From the NCBI RefSeq assembly GCF_015694345.1, contig NZ_JADQDC010000007.1, forward strand, positions 124,001 through 188,000: a stretch of 64,000 nt of DNA. Direction: 5' to 3'. The notes under the pieces were generated by a model that was not told the DNA's origin, did no database searches, and saw only the letters and a program-made list of their open reading frames with translations. Position 1 is the stretch's first letter, and the number at the start of each line of letters is the position of its first letter. The DNA comes from Novosphingobium jiangmenense (lineage in GTDB: Bacteria; Pseudomonadota; Alphaproteobacteria; Sphingomonadales; Sphingomonadaceae). A program made the translations under genes and the position numbers. This document shows positions 27,079-36,663 of this stretch, one piece after another.

Positions 27079-28062
27079 ATGAGCGTCATTCCGATCCAGT
27101 CGCAAGCATCGTCGCGTGGAGCGCGCATGCTGCGCACGGCACTCGGACCCGAGATCGCCGCCTGGCTTGAGGATGCCTCGGTAATCGAGGTCATGCTCAA
27201 TCCCGATGGTCGGTTGTGGATCGACCGGCTTGGCGCCGGGATTGCCGATACGGGAAGCGGAATGTCCGCTGCCGATGGCGAGCGGATCATCCGCTTGGTC
27301 GCGCATAATGTTGGGGCGGAGGTTCACGCCCGCGCCCCACGGGTCTCGGCCGAGTTGCCCGAAACGGGGGAACGGTTCGAAGGGCTCTTGCCGCCGGTGG
27401 TAGCCGCACCGAGCTTTGCCATCCGCAAGCCCGCGGTCGCGGTGTTCACGCTTGATGACTACGTTGCCGCTGGGATCATGCCGCAATGGCAGGCCGATGC
27501 GCTTGTGCGCGCGGTCGTTGCCCGCAAGAACATCCTCGTCGCCGGCGGCACTTCGACCGGCAAGACGACGCTCACCAACGCGCTGCTCGCCGAGGTCGCC
27601 AAGACGGACGACCGGGTCGTCCTCATCGAGGACACCCGCGAATTGCAATGCGCCGCGCCCAATCTCGTGTCGCTGCGAACCAAGGACGGGGTCGCCTCGC
27701 TCTCCGACCTGGTCCGCTCGGCCCTGCGCCTGCGGCCCGACCGCATACCTATCGGCGAAGTGCGCGGCCCGGAGGCGCTCGATCTTCTGAAGGCCTGGGG
27801 CACCGGTCATCCCGGCGGCGTCGGCACGATCCATGCTGGCTCGGCGCTCGGCACGCTGCGGCGGCTTGAGCAGCTGATCCAGGAGAGCGTGGTGACCGTC
27901 CCGCGCGCCCTGATTGCCGAAACCATCGACGTCATCGCCGTGCTCATCCGCGATGGCACCGGTCGGCGCCTGGCTGAGCTCGCCCAAGTCGCCGGGCTCG
28001 AGGCCCACGGCGACTACCGCATCCTCCCTCTCACCCCAGCACCCCAAGGAGACTGCTCATGA
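27079..28062 (+). CDS. trbB: Conjugal transfer ATPase TrbB
   Basis: 327-aa VirB11-like secretion ATPase that powers assembly of the mating channel. Walker [10 protein letters not shown] at 156-164; downstream are the Asp-box DTREL and the His-box segment GTGHPGG. The ATG at 27,079 was preferred over a GTG at 27,046 because family members start about here (MSVIPIQ) and a GAGG is correctly spaced. First gene of the trb operon; overlaps trbC by 4 nt. Confidence 0.95.
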   Translation: MSVIPIQSQASSRGARMLRTALGPEIAAWLEDASVIEVMLNPDGRLWIDRLGAGIADTGSGMSAADGERIIRLVAHNVGAEVHARAPRVSAELPETGERFEGLLPPVVAAPSFAIRKPAVAVFTLDDYVAAGIMPQWQADALVRAVVARKNILVAGGTSTGKTTLTNALLAEVAKTDDRVVLIEDTRELQCAAPNLVSLRTKDGVASLSDLVRSALRLRPDRIPIGEVRGPEALDLLKAWGTGHPGGVGTIHAGSALGTLRRLEQLIQESVVTVPRALIAETIDVIAVLIRDGTGRRLAELAQVAGLEAHGDYRILPLTPAPQGDCS

Positions 28063-28391
28063 CCCATTCCCTTAGTCGCGCCCGCGGCCGGCTCTCCGGC
28101 GCCATTGCCTGCGGCTTTGCCCTGCTCGCAGTCAGCACGCCCGCCCACGCCGCCGGATCATCAATGCCGTGGGAGGCGCCGCTCCAGTCGATCCTCGAAT
28201 CAATCCAGGGTCCGGTCGCCAAGATCGTCGCGGTGATCATTATCATCTCGACCGGCCTCGCACTCGCTTTCGGCGACACGTCGGGCGGCTTCCGGCGCCT
28301 GATCCAGATCGTGTTCGGGCTCTCGATCGCCTTTGCCGCTTCGTCCTTCTTCCTGTCGTTCTTCTCGTTCGGCGGCGGGGCTCTGGTCTGA
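28059..28391 (+). CDS. trbC: Conjugative pilin TrbC
   Basis: 110 aa. VirB2-like prepilin: N-terminal signal (LSGAIACGFALLAVS, cut after AHA) and two hydrophobic segments typical of TrbC (IVAVIIIISTGLALAFG and IVFGLSIAFAASSFFLSF). It forms the mating pilus subunit after cleavage and, in RP4, cyclisation. Overlaps trbB by 4 nt and trbD by 1 nt (TGATG). Confidence 0.92.
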   Translation: MTHSLSRARGRLSGAIACGFALLAVSTPAHAAGSSMPWEAPLQSILESIQGPVAKIVAVIIIISTGLALAFGDTSGGFRRLIQIVFGLSIAFAASSFFLSFFSFGGGALV

Positions 28392-28666
28392 TGGACGCCG
28401 TGCCGCCCGAAGCTGTCCCTGGCTACGTGGCCCCGGTCCACCGCGCGCTGACCGAGCACATCCTGCTCGGCGGCGCGCCGCGCGGGCTCGCGATCGTCAA
28501 CGCGACACTGGCCGGCGCGATCGGGCTGGGCCTGCGCCTCTGGATCGCCGGACTCGTGATCTTCGCGCTCGGCCACATGGTCGCAATCTGGGCGGCACGG
28601 CGCGATCCGCAATTTGTCGACGTCGCGCGCCGGCACCTGCGCTTTCCCAATTACATGAGGGTCTGA
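28391..28666 (+). CDS. trbD: TrbD (VirB3-like channel protein)
   Basis: 91 aa. Starts at the ATG of the TGATG overlap with trbC. It has a central hydrophobic stretch (IVNATLAGAIGLGLRLW then IAGLVIFALGHMVAIWA) and a positively charged C terminus, as in VirB3 homologues that tether the TrbE ATPase to the membrane. trbE follows after 5 nt. Confidence 0.9.
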   Translation: MDAVPPEAVPGYVAPVHRALTEHILLGGAPRGLAIVNATLAGAIGLGLRLWIAGLVIFALGHMVAIWAARRDPQFVDVARRHLRFPNYMRV

Positions 28667-28671
28667 CAGCC

Positions 28672-31143
28672 ATGCTTTCGCTTCGCGAATACCGGAACAA
28701 GGCTGACCGGCTTGCTGACTTCCTGCCCTGGGCGGCGCTGATCGCCCCCGGGGTGGTGCTCAACAAGGACGGCAGCTTCCAGCGGACTGCGCGGTTCCGC
28801 GGTCCCGACCTCGACAGCGCCACGCCCGCCGAACTGATCGCGACGACTGCGCGGCTCAACAGTTCGCTCCGGCGCCTTGGGTCGGGCTGGGCAATTTTCG
28901 TGGAAGCGGTGCGCCGTCCCGCACAGGACTACCCCGATAGCGACTTCCCCGACCCCGTCTCGGCCTTGATCGAAGAGGAACGCGCCGCGCAGTTCGCCGA
29001 AGAAGGTGCGCATTTCGAGAGCGCCTACTTCCTCACGTTGTGCTGGATGCCGCCGGCCGAAGACGCGGCTCTCGCGGAAAGCTGGCTTTACGAGGGCAAG
29101 GCCGAGAAGGGCATCAACCCGCACGATCTGCTCGATAGCTTCACAGATCGGACCGATCAGCTCCTGCGCCTGATCGACGGTTTTGTCCCCGAAGTTCGCT
29201 GGCTCGATGACGGCGAAACGCTGACCTACCTCCACAGCTGCATCTCGACCCGCAGCCACCGGGTTCGCGTCCCGGAAACCCCGATGCACCTCGACGCGCT
29301 GCTAGCCGATGAGCCTCTGACCGGCGGGCTCGAGCCGCGTCTCGGCCACGCCCACCTGCGCACCCTGACCGTCGTTGGCTTTCCGAGCGCCACATTCCCT
29401 GGCCTCCTCGATGAACTCAATCGCCTGGCTTTCGCCTATCGCTGGTCCACCCGGGCGATCATGCTCGACAAGACCGACGCCGCCAAGCTGCTCGGCAAGA
29501 TCCGGCGCCAGTGGTTCGCCAAGCGCAAGTCGGTCGCTGCGATCCTGAAGGAGGTGATGACCAACGAGGCCTCGGTGCTGGTCGACAGCGATGCCTCAAA
29601 CAAGGCCGCCGATGCCGATGCGGCGCTGCAGGAACTCGGCGCGGATCACGTCGGGCAGGCCTACGTCACCGCGACCGTCACCGTGTGGGACGCGGATCCC
29701 GCGCTCGCGGCCGAGAAGCTCCGGCTTGTCGAGAAGGTGATCCAGGGCCGCGATTTCACCGTGATCGCCGAGGGCATGAACGCGATCGAAGCCTGGCTCG
29801 GCTCGCTGCCCGGCCACCTCTACGCCAATGTCCGGCAGCCGCCGATCTCCACCCTCAACCTGGCCCACATGATCCCGCTCTCTGCGGTGTGGGCCGGGCC
29901 GGAGTGGGATGATCATTTCCGCGCGCCGCCGCTCTTCTACGCCCGGACCGATGGCTCGACCCCGTTCCGCTTCGCGCTCCATGTCGGCGACGTCGGGCAT
30001 ACGCTGATCGTCGGCCCGACCGGCGCCGGCAAGTCGGTGCTGCTGGCTCTCATGGCGCTCCAGTTCCGGCGCTATGACCAGGCACAGGTCTTCGCCTTCG
30101 ATTTCGGCGGATCGATCCGCGCGGCGGCGCTCGCCTGCGGCGGCGACTGGCAGGATCTGGGCTCCAGCCTTGCCGACGAGAGCGCCGGTGTGGTGCTGTT
30201 GCAGCCGCTGGCGCGGATCAACGAGCATGCAGAGCGCAACTGGGCCGCAGAATGGCTACAGGCGATCCTCAACGCCGAGGGCGTGACCGTCGACCCGGTC
30301 ACCAAGGAACATCTCTGGTCGGCGCTGACCTCGCTCAGCACGGCGCCCATTGCCGAGCGCACGCTCACGGGCCTCGCGGTCCTCCTCCAGTCGCAGGCGC
30401 TCAAGCAGGCGCTCGCGCCTTATTGCATTGGTGGTCCTTTCGGCCGGCTGCTCGACGCCGAGGTCGAACACCTCGGCAAGACCCGCTTTCAGGCGTTCGA
30501 GACCGAAGGCCTGACCGGCTCCGCCGCCGCGCCCGCCGTGCTCTCCTACCTGTTTCACCGCATCGAGGGCCGCCTCGACGGATCACCCACAATGATCATC
30601 ATCGATGAAGGCTGGCTCGTGCTCGACAGCCCCGCTTTCTCAGCGCAGTTGCGCGAGTGGCTGAAGACGCTGCGCAAGAAGAACGCCAGCGTCGTCTTCG
30701 CCACGCAGAGCCTCGCAGACGTGGAGACTAGCGCGATCGCGCCGGCCATCATCGAAAGCTGCCCCACCCGCATCTTCCTGCCCAACGAACGCGCTGTGGA
30801 GCCGCAGATCCTATCGATCTACCGCCGGTTCGGCCTCAACGACCGGCAAATCGAGATCCTCGCGCGGGCGACGCCCAAGCGAGACTATTACTGCCAGTCA
30901 GCCCGCGGCAATCGCCTGTTCGAGCTGGGTCTCGGCGAGATAGCGCTCGCCTTCACGGCGACCTCTTCGAAGACCGATCAGCTGACCATCAGCGAACTGA
31001 CCGAGGCCAATGGCACCGACGGTTTCGCGCGGGCGTGGCTACGCCATCGCGGCCTCGCCTGGGCCGCCGACATGCTGCCCGTCCCTCGATCCGTTCCCCC
31101 AGCCCGAAGCCCCAATCCCCCTTCGGGCCAACCGAAGGAGTGA
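28672..31143 (+). CDS. trbE: Mating-pair ATPase TrbE (VirB4-like)
   Basis: 823 aa, normal family length. CagE/TrbE N-terminal domain followed by a P-loop ATPase: Walker A GPTGAGKS at 448-455 and Walker B MIIIDEGW with D645-E646. It drives pilus biogenesis and substrate translocation at the inner membrane. The start is the ATG at 28,672; the frame is open further upstream through trbD but that part is not coding. Its end is followed directly by trbJ. Confidence 0.95.
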   Translation: MLSLREYRNKADRLADFLPWAALIAPGVVLNKDGSFQRTARFRGPDLDSATPAELIATTARLNSSLRRLGSGWAIFVEAVRRPAQDYPDSDFPDPVSALIEEERAAQFAEEGAHFESAYFLTLCWMPPAEDAALAESWLYEGKAEKGINPHDLLDSFTDRTDQLLRLIDGFVPEVRWLDDGETLTYLHSCISTRSHRVRVPETPMHLDALLADEPLTGGLEPRLGHAHLRTLTVVGFPSATFPGLLDELNRLAFAYRWSTRAIMLDKTDAAKLLGKIRRQWFAKRKSVAAILKEVMTNEASVLVDSDASNKAADADAALQELGADHVGQAYVTATVTVWDADPALAAEKLRLVEKVIQGRDFTVIAEGMNAIEAWLGSLPGHLYANVRQPPISTLNLAHMIPLSAVWAGPEWDDHFRAPPLFYARTDGSTPFRFALHVGDVGHTLIVGPTGAGKSVLLALMALQFRRYDQAQVFAFDFGGSIRAAALACGGDWQDLGSSLADESAGVVLLQPLARINEHAERNWAAEWLQAILNAEGVTVDPVTKEHLWSALTSLSTAPIAERTLTGLAVLLQSQALKQALAPYCIGGPFGRLLDAEVEHLGKTRFQAFETEGLTGSAAAPAVLSYLFHRIEGRLDGSPTMIIIDEGWLVLDSPAFSAQLREWLKTLRKKNASVVFATQSLADVETSAIAPAIIESCPTRIFLPNERAVEPQILSIYRRFGLNDRQIEILARATPKRDYYCQSARGNRLFELGLGEIALAFTATSSKTDQLTISELTEANGTDGFARAWLRHRGLAWAADMLPVPRSVPPARSPNPPSGQPKE

Positions 31144-31148
31144 TGACC

Positions 31149-31913
31149 ATGAAGTCCCACCGGTTTTCCCATGCGATGGCGGCAGGCGCCGCGCTGCTAT
31201 CGCTGACCGCGACGGCGCTGGTGCCCGCGCCGGCCTACGCGCAGTTCGGCTTTGGCGGGATCGTCTACGATCCCACCAACTACGCGCAGAATGTGCTGAC
31301 CGCCGCCCGCACGCTCGAGCAGATCAACAACCAGATCCGCCAGCTGCAGAACCAGGCCACGTCGCTGATCAACGAGGCGCGCAATCTCGCAAGCCTCCCG
31401 ACCAGTGTCCTCGCGCCGCTCCAACAACAGATCCGCCAGACCCAGCAGCTGCTCGGCCAGGCGCAGCGGATGGCCTACGACGTCCAGCAGATCCAGACCG
31501 AGTTCGCGCGCCAGTACAAGTCCATGGACCTGACCGCGCCGCAGCGCGCGATGGTCGAAGGTGCCGAGAGCCGCTGGCAGAACAGCGTCGCCGCCTTCGA
31601 GGACGCGCTCAAGGTCCAGGCCGGCGCGGTCGCCAACATCGAGGGAACGCGCAGCGCGGTGACCGATCTCGTCAGCGCGAGCCAGTCGGCGACCGGTGCG
31701 CTGCAGGCCGCCCAGGCCGGCAATCAGCTTCTCGCCGTGCAGTCGCAGCAGCTCGCCGACCTCATCGCCAGCGTCACCGCGCTCGGCCGGGCGCAGACGC
31801 TCGATGCCGCCAACGGCGCTGCAGCCAAGGCGCAAGCCCGCGAACAACTGCGCCGGTTTCTGACGCCCGGCCGCGGCTACGTCGCAACTTCTGTCCAGAT
31901 GTTCCGGAACTGA
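31149..31913 (+). CDS. trbJ: TrbJ (VirB5-like)
   Basis: 254 aa. A signal peptide with hydrophobic core AAGAALLSLTATALVPAPA and a cut after AYA, then a long coiled-coil-like body rich in Gln/Asn (QINNQIRQLQNQA), as in TrbJ/VirB5 minor pilus-tip proteins. The GGAG at 31,137-31,140 is well spaced for the ATG at 31,149; an ATG at 31,143 overlaps the trbE stop but is only 2 nt from that site. Confidence 0.92.
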   Translation: MKSHRFSHAMAAGAALLSLTATALVPAPAYAQFGFGGIVYDPTNYAQNVLTAARTLEQINNQIRQLQNQATSLINEARNLASLPTSVLAPLQQQIRQTQQLLGQAQRMAYDVQQIQTEFARQYKSMDLTAPQRAMVEGAESRWQNSVAAFEDALKVQAGAVANIEGTRSAVTDLVSASQSATGALQAAQAGNQLLAVQSQQLADLIASVTALGRAQTLDAANGAAAKAQAREQLRRFLTPGRGYVATSVQMFRN

Positions 31914-31917
31914 GCCG

Positions 31918-32247
31918 ATGGACACCAAGCTCTTCGCGCGGATCGGAGCCGTGGCTTTCGTCGCCATCGCGCTCACCATGACCGCGCTCCAGCTGCGCGA
32001 AGAGCCTGTGGCGCCCCCGCCCGAGATCGCCATGACCGTCGAGCCCAGGGTGGACCCGCTGCCCGCGACGCTCCGACAGTGCGCGGCATCAGGCGAGCAG
32101 GCGCTTGCGCCCCCGCTTTGCCGTGCCGCCTGGGTAGAAAAGCGGCGGCGGTTCCTGGGGCAAGCCCCGAGCGATCCTGATCGGACCATGTCGGCGAGCG
32201 CAATGGCCTCGGCATCCGCCCAATCCCAACCTGGAATCGGAGAGTAG
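31918..32247 (+). CDS. TrbK-like putative entry exclusion protein
   Basis: 109 aa with one N-terminal hydrophobic segment (IGAVAFVAIALTMTALQ), a short periplasmic part with two cysteines (RQCAASGEQALAPPLCRAAW) and a polar tail. The small protein between TrbJ and TrbL in this ICE family is usually called TrbK-alt and thought to block redundant transfer between like elements. Similarity to RP4 TrbK is by position and topology only. Confidence 0.75.
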   Translation: MDTKLFARIGAVAFVAIALTMTALQLREEPVAPPPEIAMTVEPRVDPLPATLRQCAASGEQALAPPLCRAAWVEKRRRFLGQAPSDPDRTMSASAMASASAQSQPGIGE

Positions 32248-32248
32248 C

Positions 32249-33565
32249 ATGGGTGGCACCGGCGTCGTCGACCGCTTCCTCGACATCTTCTCCCGCTACA
32301 TCGACAGCGGATTCGGCCTGCTCCACGGCGAGGTCGCGTTCATCGCGACCACGCTGATCGTCATCGACGTGACGCTCGCGGCGCTGTTCTGGTCGTGGGG
32401 CGAGAACGACGATGTCATCGCCCGGCTCGTCAAGAAGACCCTGTTCGTCGGCGCCTTCGCCTACATCATCGGCAACTGGAACAACCTCGCCCGGATCATC
32501 TTCGAGAGCTTCGCAGGCCTGGGTCTCAAGGCCAGCGGCACGGGCTTCTCGACCGCCGAACTCCTGCAACCGGGCCGGGTCGCGCAGGTCGGACTCGATG
32601 CCGCGCACCCGCTGCTGGATTCGATCTCGGACCTCATGGGTTTCGTCAGCTTCTTCGAGAACTTCCTCCAGATCGTGATCCTGCTGGTCGCGTGGGCGAT
32701 CGTGATCATCGCCTTCTTCATCCTCTCGATCCAGCTGTTCATCACGCTCATCGAATTCAAGCTGACTACGCTCTGCGGCTTCGTGCTCATCCCCTTTGGC
32801 CTGTTCGGCAAGACCGCCTTCATGGCCGAGCGCGTTCTTGGAAACGTCATCTCCTCCGGTATCAAAGTGCTGGTCCTCGCGGTAATCGTGGGGATCGGCT
32901 CAACGATCTTCTCCGAGTTCACCAGCGCGATTACTGGCGAGCCGACCATCGAAGACGCGCTCTCGATCGTGCTCGCGAGCCTCGCTCTGCTCGGCCTCGG
33001 CATCTTCGGTCCCGGCATCGCCAATGGCATCGTTTCCGGCGGCCCGCAGCTGGGCGCAGGCGGCGCCGCCGGAACCGCGCTGCTCGCTGGCGGTGCGGCC
33101 GCGGGCGCGGTCGCAGGCGCCCGCATTGCGGGCGGCGCCGTGGCCAGCGCTGCCTCCAACGTTGCCCAAGGCACCTCCCGTGCCGCAGGCGGGGCGACCA
33201 TGGCTTATGCCATGGGCTCAGCCGGCAAGTCCGGTGCAGCAGCAGTCGGGTCTGGGATGGCAGCCGCCGGCGAGGCCGCCATTGGTGCAGCGGCATCGCC
33301 GCTCCGCAATGCCGGCAGTTCCCTGCGCCAGTCGTTCCGCGACGGCAGCCGCGCCGCCGTCACCAACATGGGTGGCAGCATCACCTCCGGACCGAACACC
33401 CCGCCAACGCCGCCGGAAGGCGCCGATCAGGGACAGCCTGCCTGGGCCAAGGCGATGAAGGACCGCCAGACCCTGACGCACGGCGCCACGATCGCGGCTC
33501 ACACCCTGAAGGCCAGCGACGGCCACGGGGGCGGCGCTTCCATCGACGTTAGCGAAAAGGACTGA
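32249..33565 (+). CDS. trbL: TrbL (VirB6-like polytopic channel protein)
   Basis: 438 aa. At least six hydrophobic segments between residues 25 and 290, then a long Gly/Ala-rich and low-complexity tail that ends polar. This is the P-type TrbL layout: inner-membrane channel core with a soluble C terminus. The gene starts 1 nt after the TrbK-like stop. Confidence 0.92.
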   Translation: MGGTGVVDRFLDIFSRYIDSGFGLLHGEVAFIATTLIVIDVTLAALFWSWGENDDVIARLVKKTLFVGAFAYIIGNWNNLARIIFESFAGLGLKASGTGFSTAELLQPGRVAQVGLDAAHPLLDSISDLMGFVSFFENFLQIVILLVAWAIVIIAFFILSIQLFITLIEFKLTTLCGFVLIPFGLFGKTAFMAERVLGNVISSGIKVLVLAVIVGIGSTIFSEFTSAITGEPTIEDALSIVLASLALLGLGIFGPGIANGIVSGGPQLGAGGAAGTALLAGGAAAGAVAGARIAGGAVASAASNVAQGTSRAAGGATMAYAMGSAGKSGAAAVGSGMAAAGEAAIGAAASPLRNAGSSLRQSFRDGSRAAVTNMGGSITSGPNTPPTPPEGADQGQPAWAKAMKDRQTLTHGATIAAHTLKASDGHGGGASIDVSEKD

Positions 33566-33570
33566 CAGGC

Positions 33571-34254
33571 ATGTTTCGACGCCCCTCCATCCGTTACGGC
33601 AGGACGCCAGAACCCGAAACGCCGTACCAGCGCGCAACGCAGGTCTGGGATGACCGCATCGGCTCCGCCCGGGTCCAGGCACGCAGTTGGCGGCTCGCTT
33701 TCTTCGGCGCGCTCGGCCTTTCGACTTGTCTCACCGGCGGGATCATCTGGCAGGGCGCACGCGGTTCGATCGTTCCATGGGTTGTCGAGGTCGACAAGCT
33801 TGGAGCCGCGCAGGCCGTTGCCCCCGCCGACGTCGCCTACACCCCCAATGACCCGCAGATCGCGTTCCATCTCGCGCGGTTCATCGAGGAGGTCCGCTCC
33901 ATTCCGGACGACCCCATCGTCGTGCGGCAAAACTGGCTCAGGGCTTACGACTTCGCCTCAGACAAGGGCGCCCTTGCGCTCAATGACTATGCGCGGACCA
34001 ACGATCCCTTCGCCCTGATCGGCAAGGAACAGGTCGGCGTCGACGTCACCAGCGTGATCCGGGCCTCGCCGACGAGCTTCCGTATCGCCTGGGTTGAGCG
34101 CCGTTACCGAGACGGCAGCCTTGCCGACACGAGCCGCTGGACCGCGATCCTCTCGATCGTCGTCCAGCCCCCGCGCACCCCCGATGCCGTTCGCAAGAAC
34201 CCGCTCGGCATCTTCGTCAACGCCATCAACTGGTCGAAGGAACTTGGATCATGA
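33571..34254 (+). CDS. trbF: TrbF (VirB8-like)
   Basis: 227 aa. A short cytoplasmic N terminus, one membrane helix (LAFFGALGLSTCLTGGIIW) and a periplasmic VirB8 domain with WLRAYDF and FRIAWVERRYRDG. It is the assembly scaffold of the mating channel. Overlaps trbG by 4 nt. Confidence 0.93.
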   Translation: MFRRPSIRYGRTPEPETPYQRATQVWDDRIGSARVQARSWRLAFFGALGLSTCLTGGIIWQGARGSIVPWVVEVDKLGAAQAVAPADVAYTPNDPQIAFHLARFIEEVRSIPDDPIVVRQNWLRAYDFASDKGALALNDYARTNDPFALIGKEQVGVDVTSVIRASPTSFRIAWVERRYRDGSLADTSRWTAILSIVVQPPRTPDAVRKNPLGIFVNAINWSKELGS

Positions 34255-35258
34255 TTGCAAATGCTCGCGGGGCACGCCGTGCCCTCGTGGCCGTGCTCGC
34301 AGCGAGCACGGCGCTCGCCGCGCCTGCGCTGGCGCAGGATCCTGCCGTGGCGGGTGCCGGCTCGCAGGCCAACTCGCCCGAACCGCAGATTGTCGCGATC
34401 CCGGTGCCGCTTCCGCTGCCCGGTCAACTCAAATCCCTTCCGCCGGCGGCTGCCCCCACCGCCGCGGGCCGCTCCCATCCATCCCAGGCTCGCCCCGCGC
34501 CGCGGGACAGGGTGGGAGCGGCGAATGAAGCAGCCCGGATCCAGCCCGAGCGCACCGGCTTCCTCAACGCGATCCAGCTTTATCCCTGGACCGAGGGGGC
34601 GCTTTATCAGGTCTACGCCAAGCCCGGGCAGGTCACAGACATCGCCCTGCAGGAGGGCGAGCAACTGGTTGGATCGGGGCCTGTCGCAGCGGGCGACACG
34701 GTGCGCTGGATGATCGGCGATACGGTCAGCGGCATCGGCACAACGGCCCGCGTCCACATCCTGGTCAAGCCGATACGTCCCGACATCGCCACCAACCTCG
34801 TGATCAATACGGACCGGCGCACCTATCACCTCGAACTTCGCGCCAACCCCTCGGTCTACATGGCCTCGGTCTCTTGGACCTATCCGCAGGACCAGCTTAT
34901 CGCGCTCCGCCTCGCCCGCGCTGAAGCCGAGCGCGCCGCGCCCGTCGCCGCAGGCCTCGACCTCGCCAGCCTCAACTTCCGCTACACGATAGATGGCGAC
35001 CGGCCGGACTGGCGCCCGCTGCGCGCCTTCGATGACGGCGTCCGCGTTTTCGTCGAATTTCCGGAAAGCGTCGCACAGGGCGAATTGCCGCCCCTGTTCG
35101 TGATCGGCGCGAAGGGTGAAGCCGAGCTCGTGAACTACCGGGTCGCCGGCCGCTACATGATCGTCGACCGCCTGTTTGCCGCCGCCGAACTGCGGCTTGG
35201 CGGCCGCAAGGGTCAGCAGACCGTGCGGATCACGGTCAATCGGCGGAGGCGGGCATGA
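34251..35258 (+). CDS. trbG: TrbG (VirB9-like)
   Basis: 335 aa. Signal peptide with cut after ALA, a Pro/Ala-rich linker, then a VirB9/CagX domain (VYAKPGQVTDIALQEGE, LVINTDRRTYHLELRA, RVFVEFPE). Part of the outer-membrane core complex with TrbI. Overlaps trbI by 4 nt. Confidence 0.93.
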   Translation: MIANARGARRALVAVLAASTALAAPALAQDPAVAGAGSQANSPEPQIVAIPVPLPLPGQLKSLPPAAAPTAAGRSHPSQARPAPRDRVGAANEAARIQPERTGFLNAIQLYPWTEGALYQVYAKPGQVTDIALQEGEQLVGSGPVAAGDTVRWMIGDTVSGIGTTARVHILVKPIRPDIATNLVINTDRRTYHLELRANPSVYMASVSWTYPQDQLIALRLARAEAERAAPVAAGLDLASLNFRYTIDGDRPDWRPLRAFDDGVRVFVEFPESVAQGELPPLFVIGAKGEAELVNYRVAGRYMIVDRLFAAAELRLGGRKGQQTVRITVNRRRRA

Positions 35259-36439
35259 CCGATCTGGCCGTCAACGAGGGCACCGAACCTGCATCGGCCG
35301 ACCCGGAGCATGCGGTCCGGCTTCGCGGCGATCCTCCGCGCGTGATGCGGCTGTCGCGCAAGGCGATCGGCATTGCGTCTGCCTGCGGCTTTGCCGTCGT
35401 CGGAGGCGCGCTGATCTATGCGCTGCAGCCGCAGGGGCGGAAGGACAACACCGAGCTTTATAACACCGACAAGCCTGCGGTTGCCGACAGCCTTGCAGAT
35501 GCGCCCAAGGACTATGGCCAGGTCCCCAAGCTGGGTCCGCCTCTGCCGGGCGATCTCGGGCGTCCAATCCTTGATGCGCAGCGGCGCGGCGACATTGCCG
35601 CGCTGCCGCCTGCCGGGGCTTTGCCGCCGAACCCGCCGGTTGCGACCGCCGATGTTGCCCGCCAGCGCATGGTGCAGGAACGCGAAGCCGCGCGCGGCAG
35701 CCGTCTGTTCTTTGGCGGCAGCACCTCGAGCGCAGCTATGGCCGCCGCCGCCCCCGAGCCAAATCTACCAGCTGCGACGCCATCAGCCGCACCGCAGACT
35801 GAGGCCGTGCGCAAGCAGGCCTTTCTCGATCGGACCAGCGACCGGCGCACCGTTTCTGGCGAGCGACTGACGGGGCTCGCCGCCGCGTCGATCCTGCAGG
35901 CTGGCTCGGTCATTCCGGCGGCACTCATCACCGGAATCCGTTCGGATCTCCCCGGGTTCGTCACCGCGCAGGTAACGCAGAATGTTTACGACAGCCCGAC
36001 CGGGCGTGTCCTGCTGATCCCCCAAGGGTCGCGTCTGATCGGAGACTACGACGCCGATGTCGCATTCGGGCAGAGCCGGGTGCTGCTCGCCTGGAACCGG
36101 CTGATCCTGCCAGATGGACGCTCGATCGTGCTCGAACGCCAACCCGCCTCCGATCCCTCCGGCTTCGCCGGCCTCCAGGATGGGACCGACTACCACTGGG
36201 GCAGCGTGTTCAAGGCTGCGCTGGTTTCAACATTGCTCGGCGCTGGTTCGGAAATGGGGGCTGGCAACGACAGCGATCTGACCCGCGCCGTCCGGCGCGG
36301 CACGAAGGACAGCATAACCCGCGCCGGCGAACAGATTGTCAGCCGCGAACTCAATGTGCGTCCGACCCTGACGATCCGGCCCGGCTTTCCGGTGCGTGTG
36401 CTAGTGACCCGCGACCTGGTGCTGGGAGGCGGGCAATGA
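35255..36439 (+). CDS. trbI: TrbI (VirB10-like)
   Basis: 394 aa. One N-terminal membrane helix (IGIASACGFAVVGGALIYAL), a proline-rich periplasmic region, and a C-terminal VirB10 beta-barrel domain with the typical LIPQGSRLIGDYDADVAFGQ and GLQDGTDYHWG segments. It spans both membranes and couples ATPase energy to the outer pore. Overlaps the DUF2274 gene by 4 nt. Confidence 0.94.
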   Translation: MTDLAVNEGTEPASADPEHAVRLRGDPPRVMRLSRKAIGIASACGFAVVGGALIYALQPQGRKDNTELYNTDKPAVADSLADAPKDYGQVPKLGPPLPGDLGRPILDAQRRGDIAALPPAGALPPNPPVATADVARQRMVQEREAARGSRLFFGGSTSSAAMAAAAPEPNLPAATPSAAPQTEAVRKQAFLDRTSDRRTVSGERLTGLAAASILQAGSVIPAALITGIRSDLPGFVTAQVTQNVYDSPTGRVLLIPQGSRLIGDYDADVAFGQSRVLLAWNRLILPDGRSIVLERQPASDPSGFAGLQDGTDYHWGSVFKAALVSTLLGAGSEMGAGNDSDLTRAVRRGTKDSITRAGEQIVSRELNVRPTLTIRPGFPVRVLVTRDLVLGGGQ

Positions 36440-36663
36440 CGCGGCTAAAGCTGTCCGACCTTGCGGACGAGAAGCCAGTGAGGCTGACGGTCGAGGTGTC
36501 GGCACGGTTGCACCGGGAACTGCTGGCCTATGCCGCCGTCCTGAATGGCGGCGAAGCCAGAGGTGCGCCGGCCCCCGAGCGATTGATCGCGCCGATGATC
36601 GAGCGGTTCATTGCAACCGACCGAAGCTTCGCGAAATCCCGCCGCTCGGCTCAGCCTGGGTAG
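36436..36663 (+). CDS. DUF2274 protein, end of the trb operon
   Basis: 75 aa (MTRLKLSDLADEKPVRLTVE at the start). DUF2274 genes regularly follow trbI in Tn4371-like elements; function unknown. The basic first half with a ribbon-helix-helix-like pattern (RLHRELLAYAAVLNG) suggests DNA binding, inferred. It overlaps the end of the convergent LysR gene by 13 nt. Confidence 0.85.
   Translation: MTRLKLSDLADEKPVRLTVEVSARLHRELLAYAAVLNGGEARGAPAPERLIAPMIERFIATDRSFAKSRRSAQPG

Noticed and set aside
32395..33552. Long open frame of 385 codons inside trbL in another frame
   Set aside because: Extremely Arg-rich, a typical shadow of GC-rich coding DNA; TrbL in the other frame has clear membrane segments.
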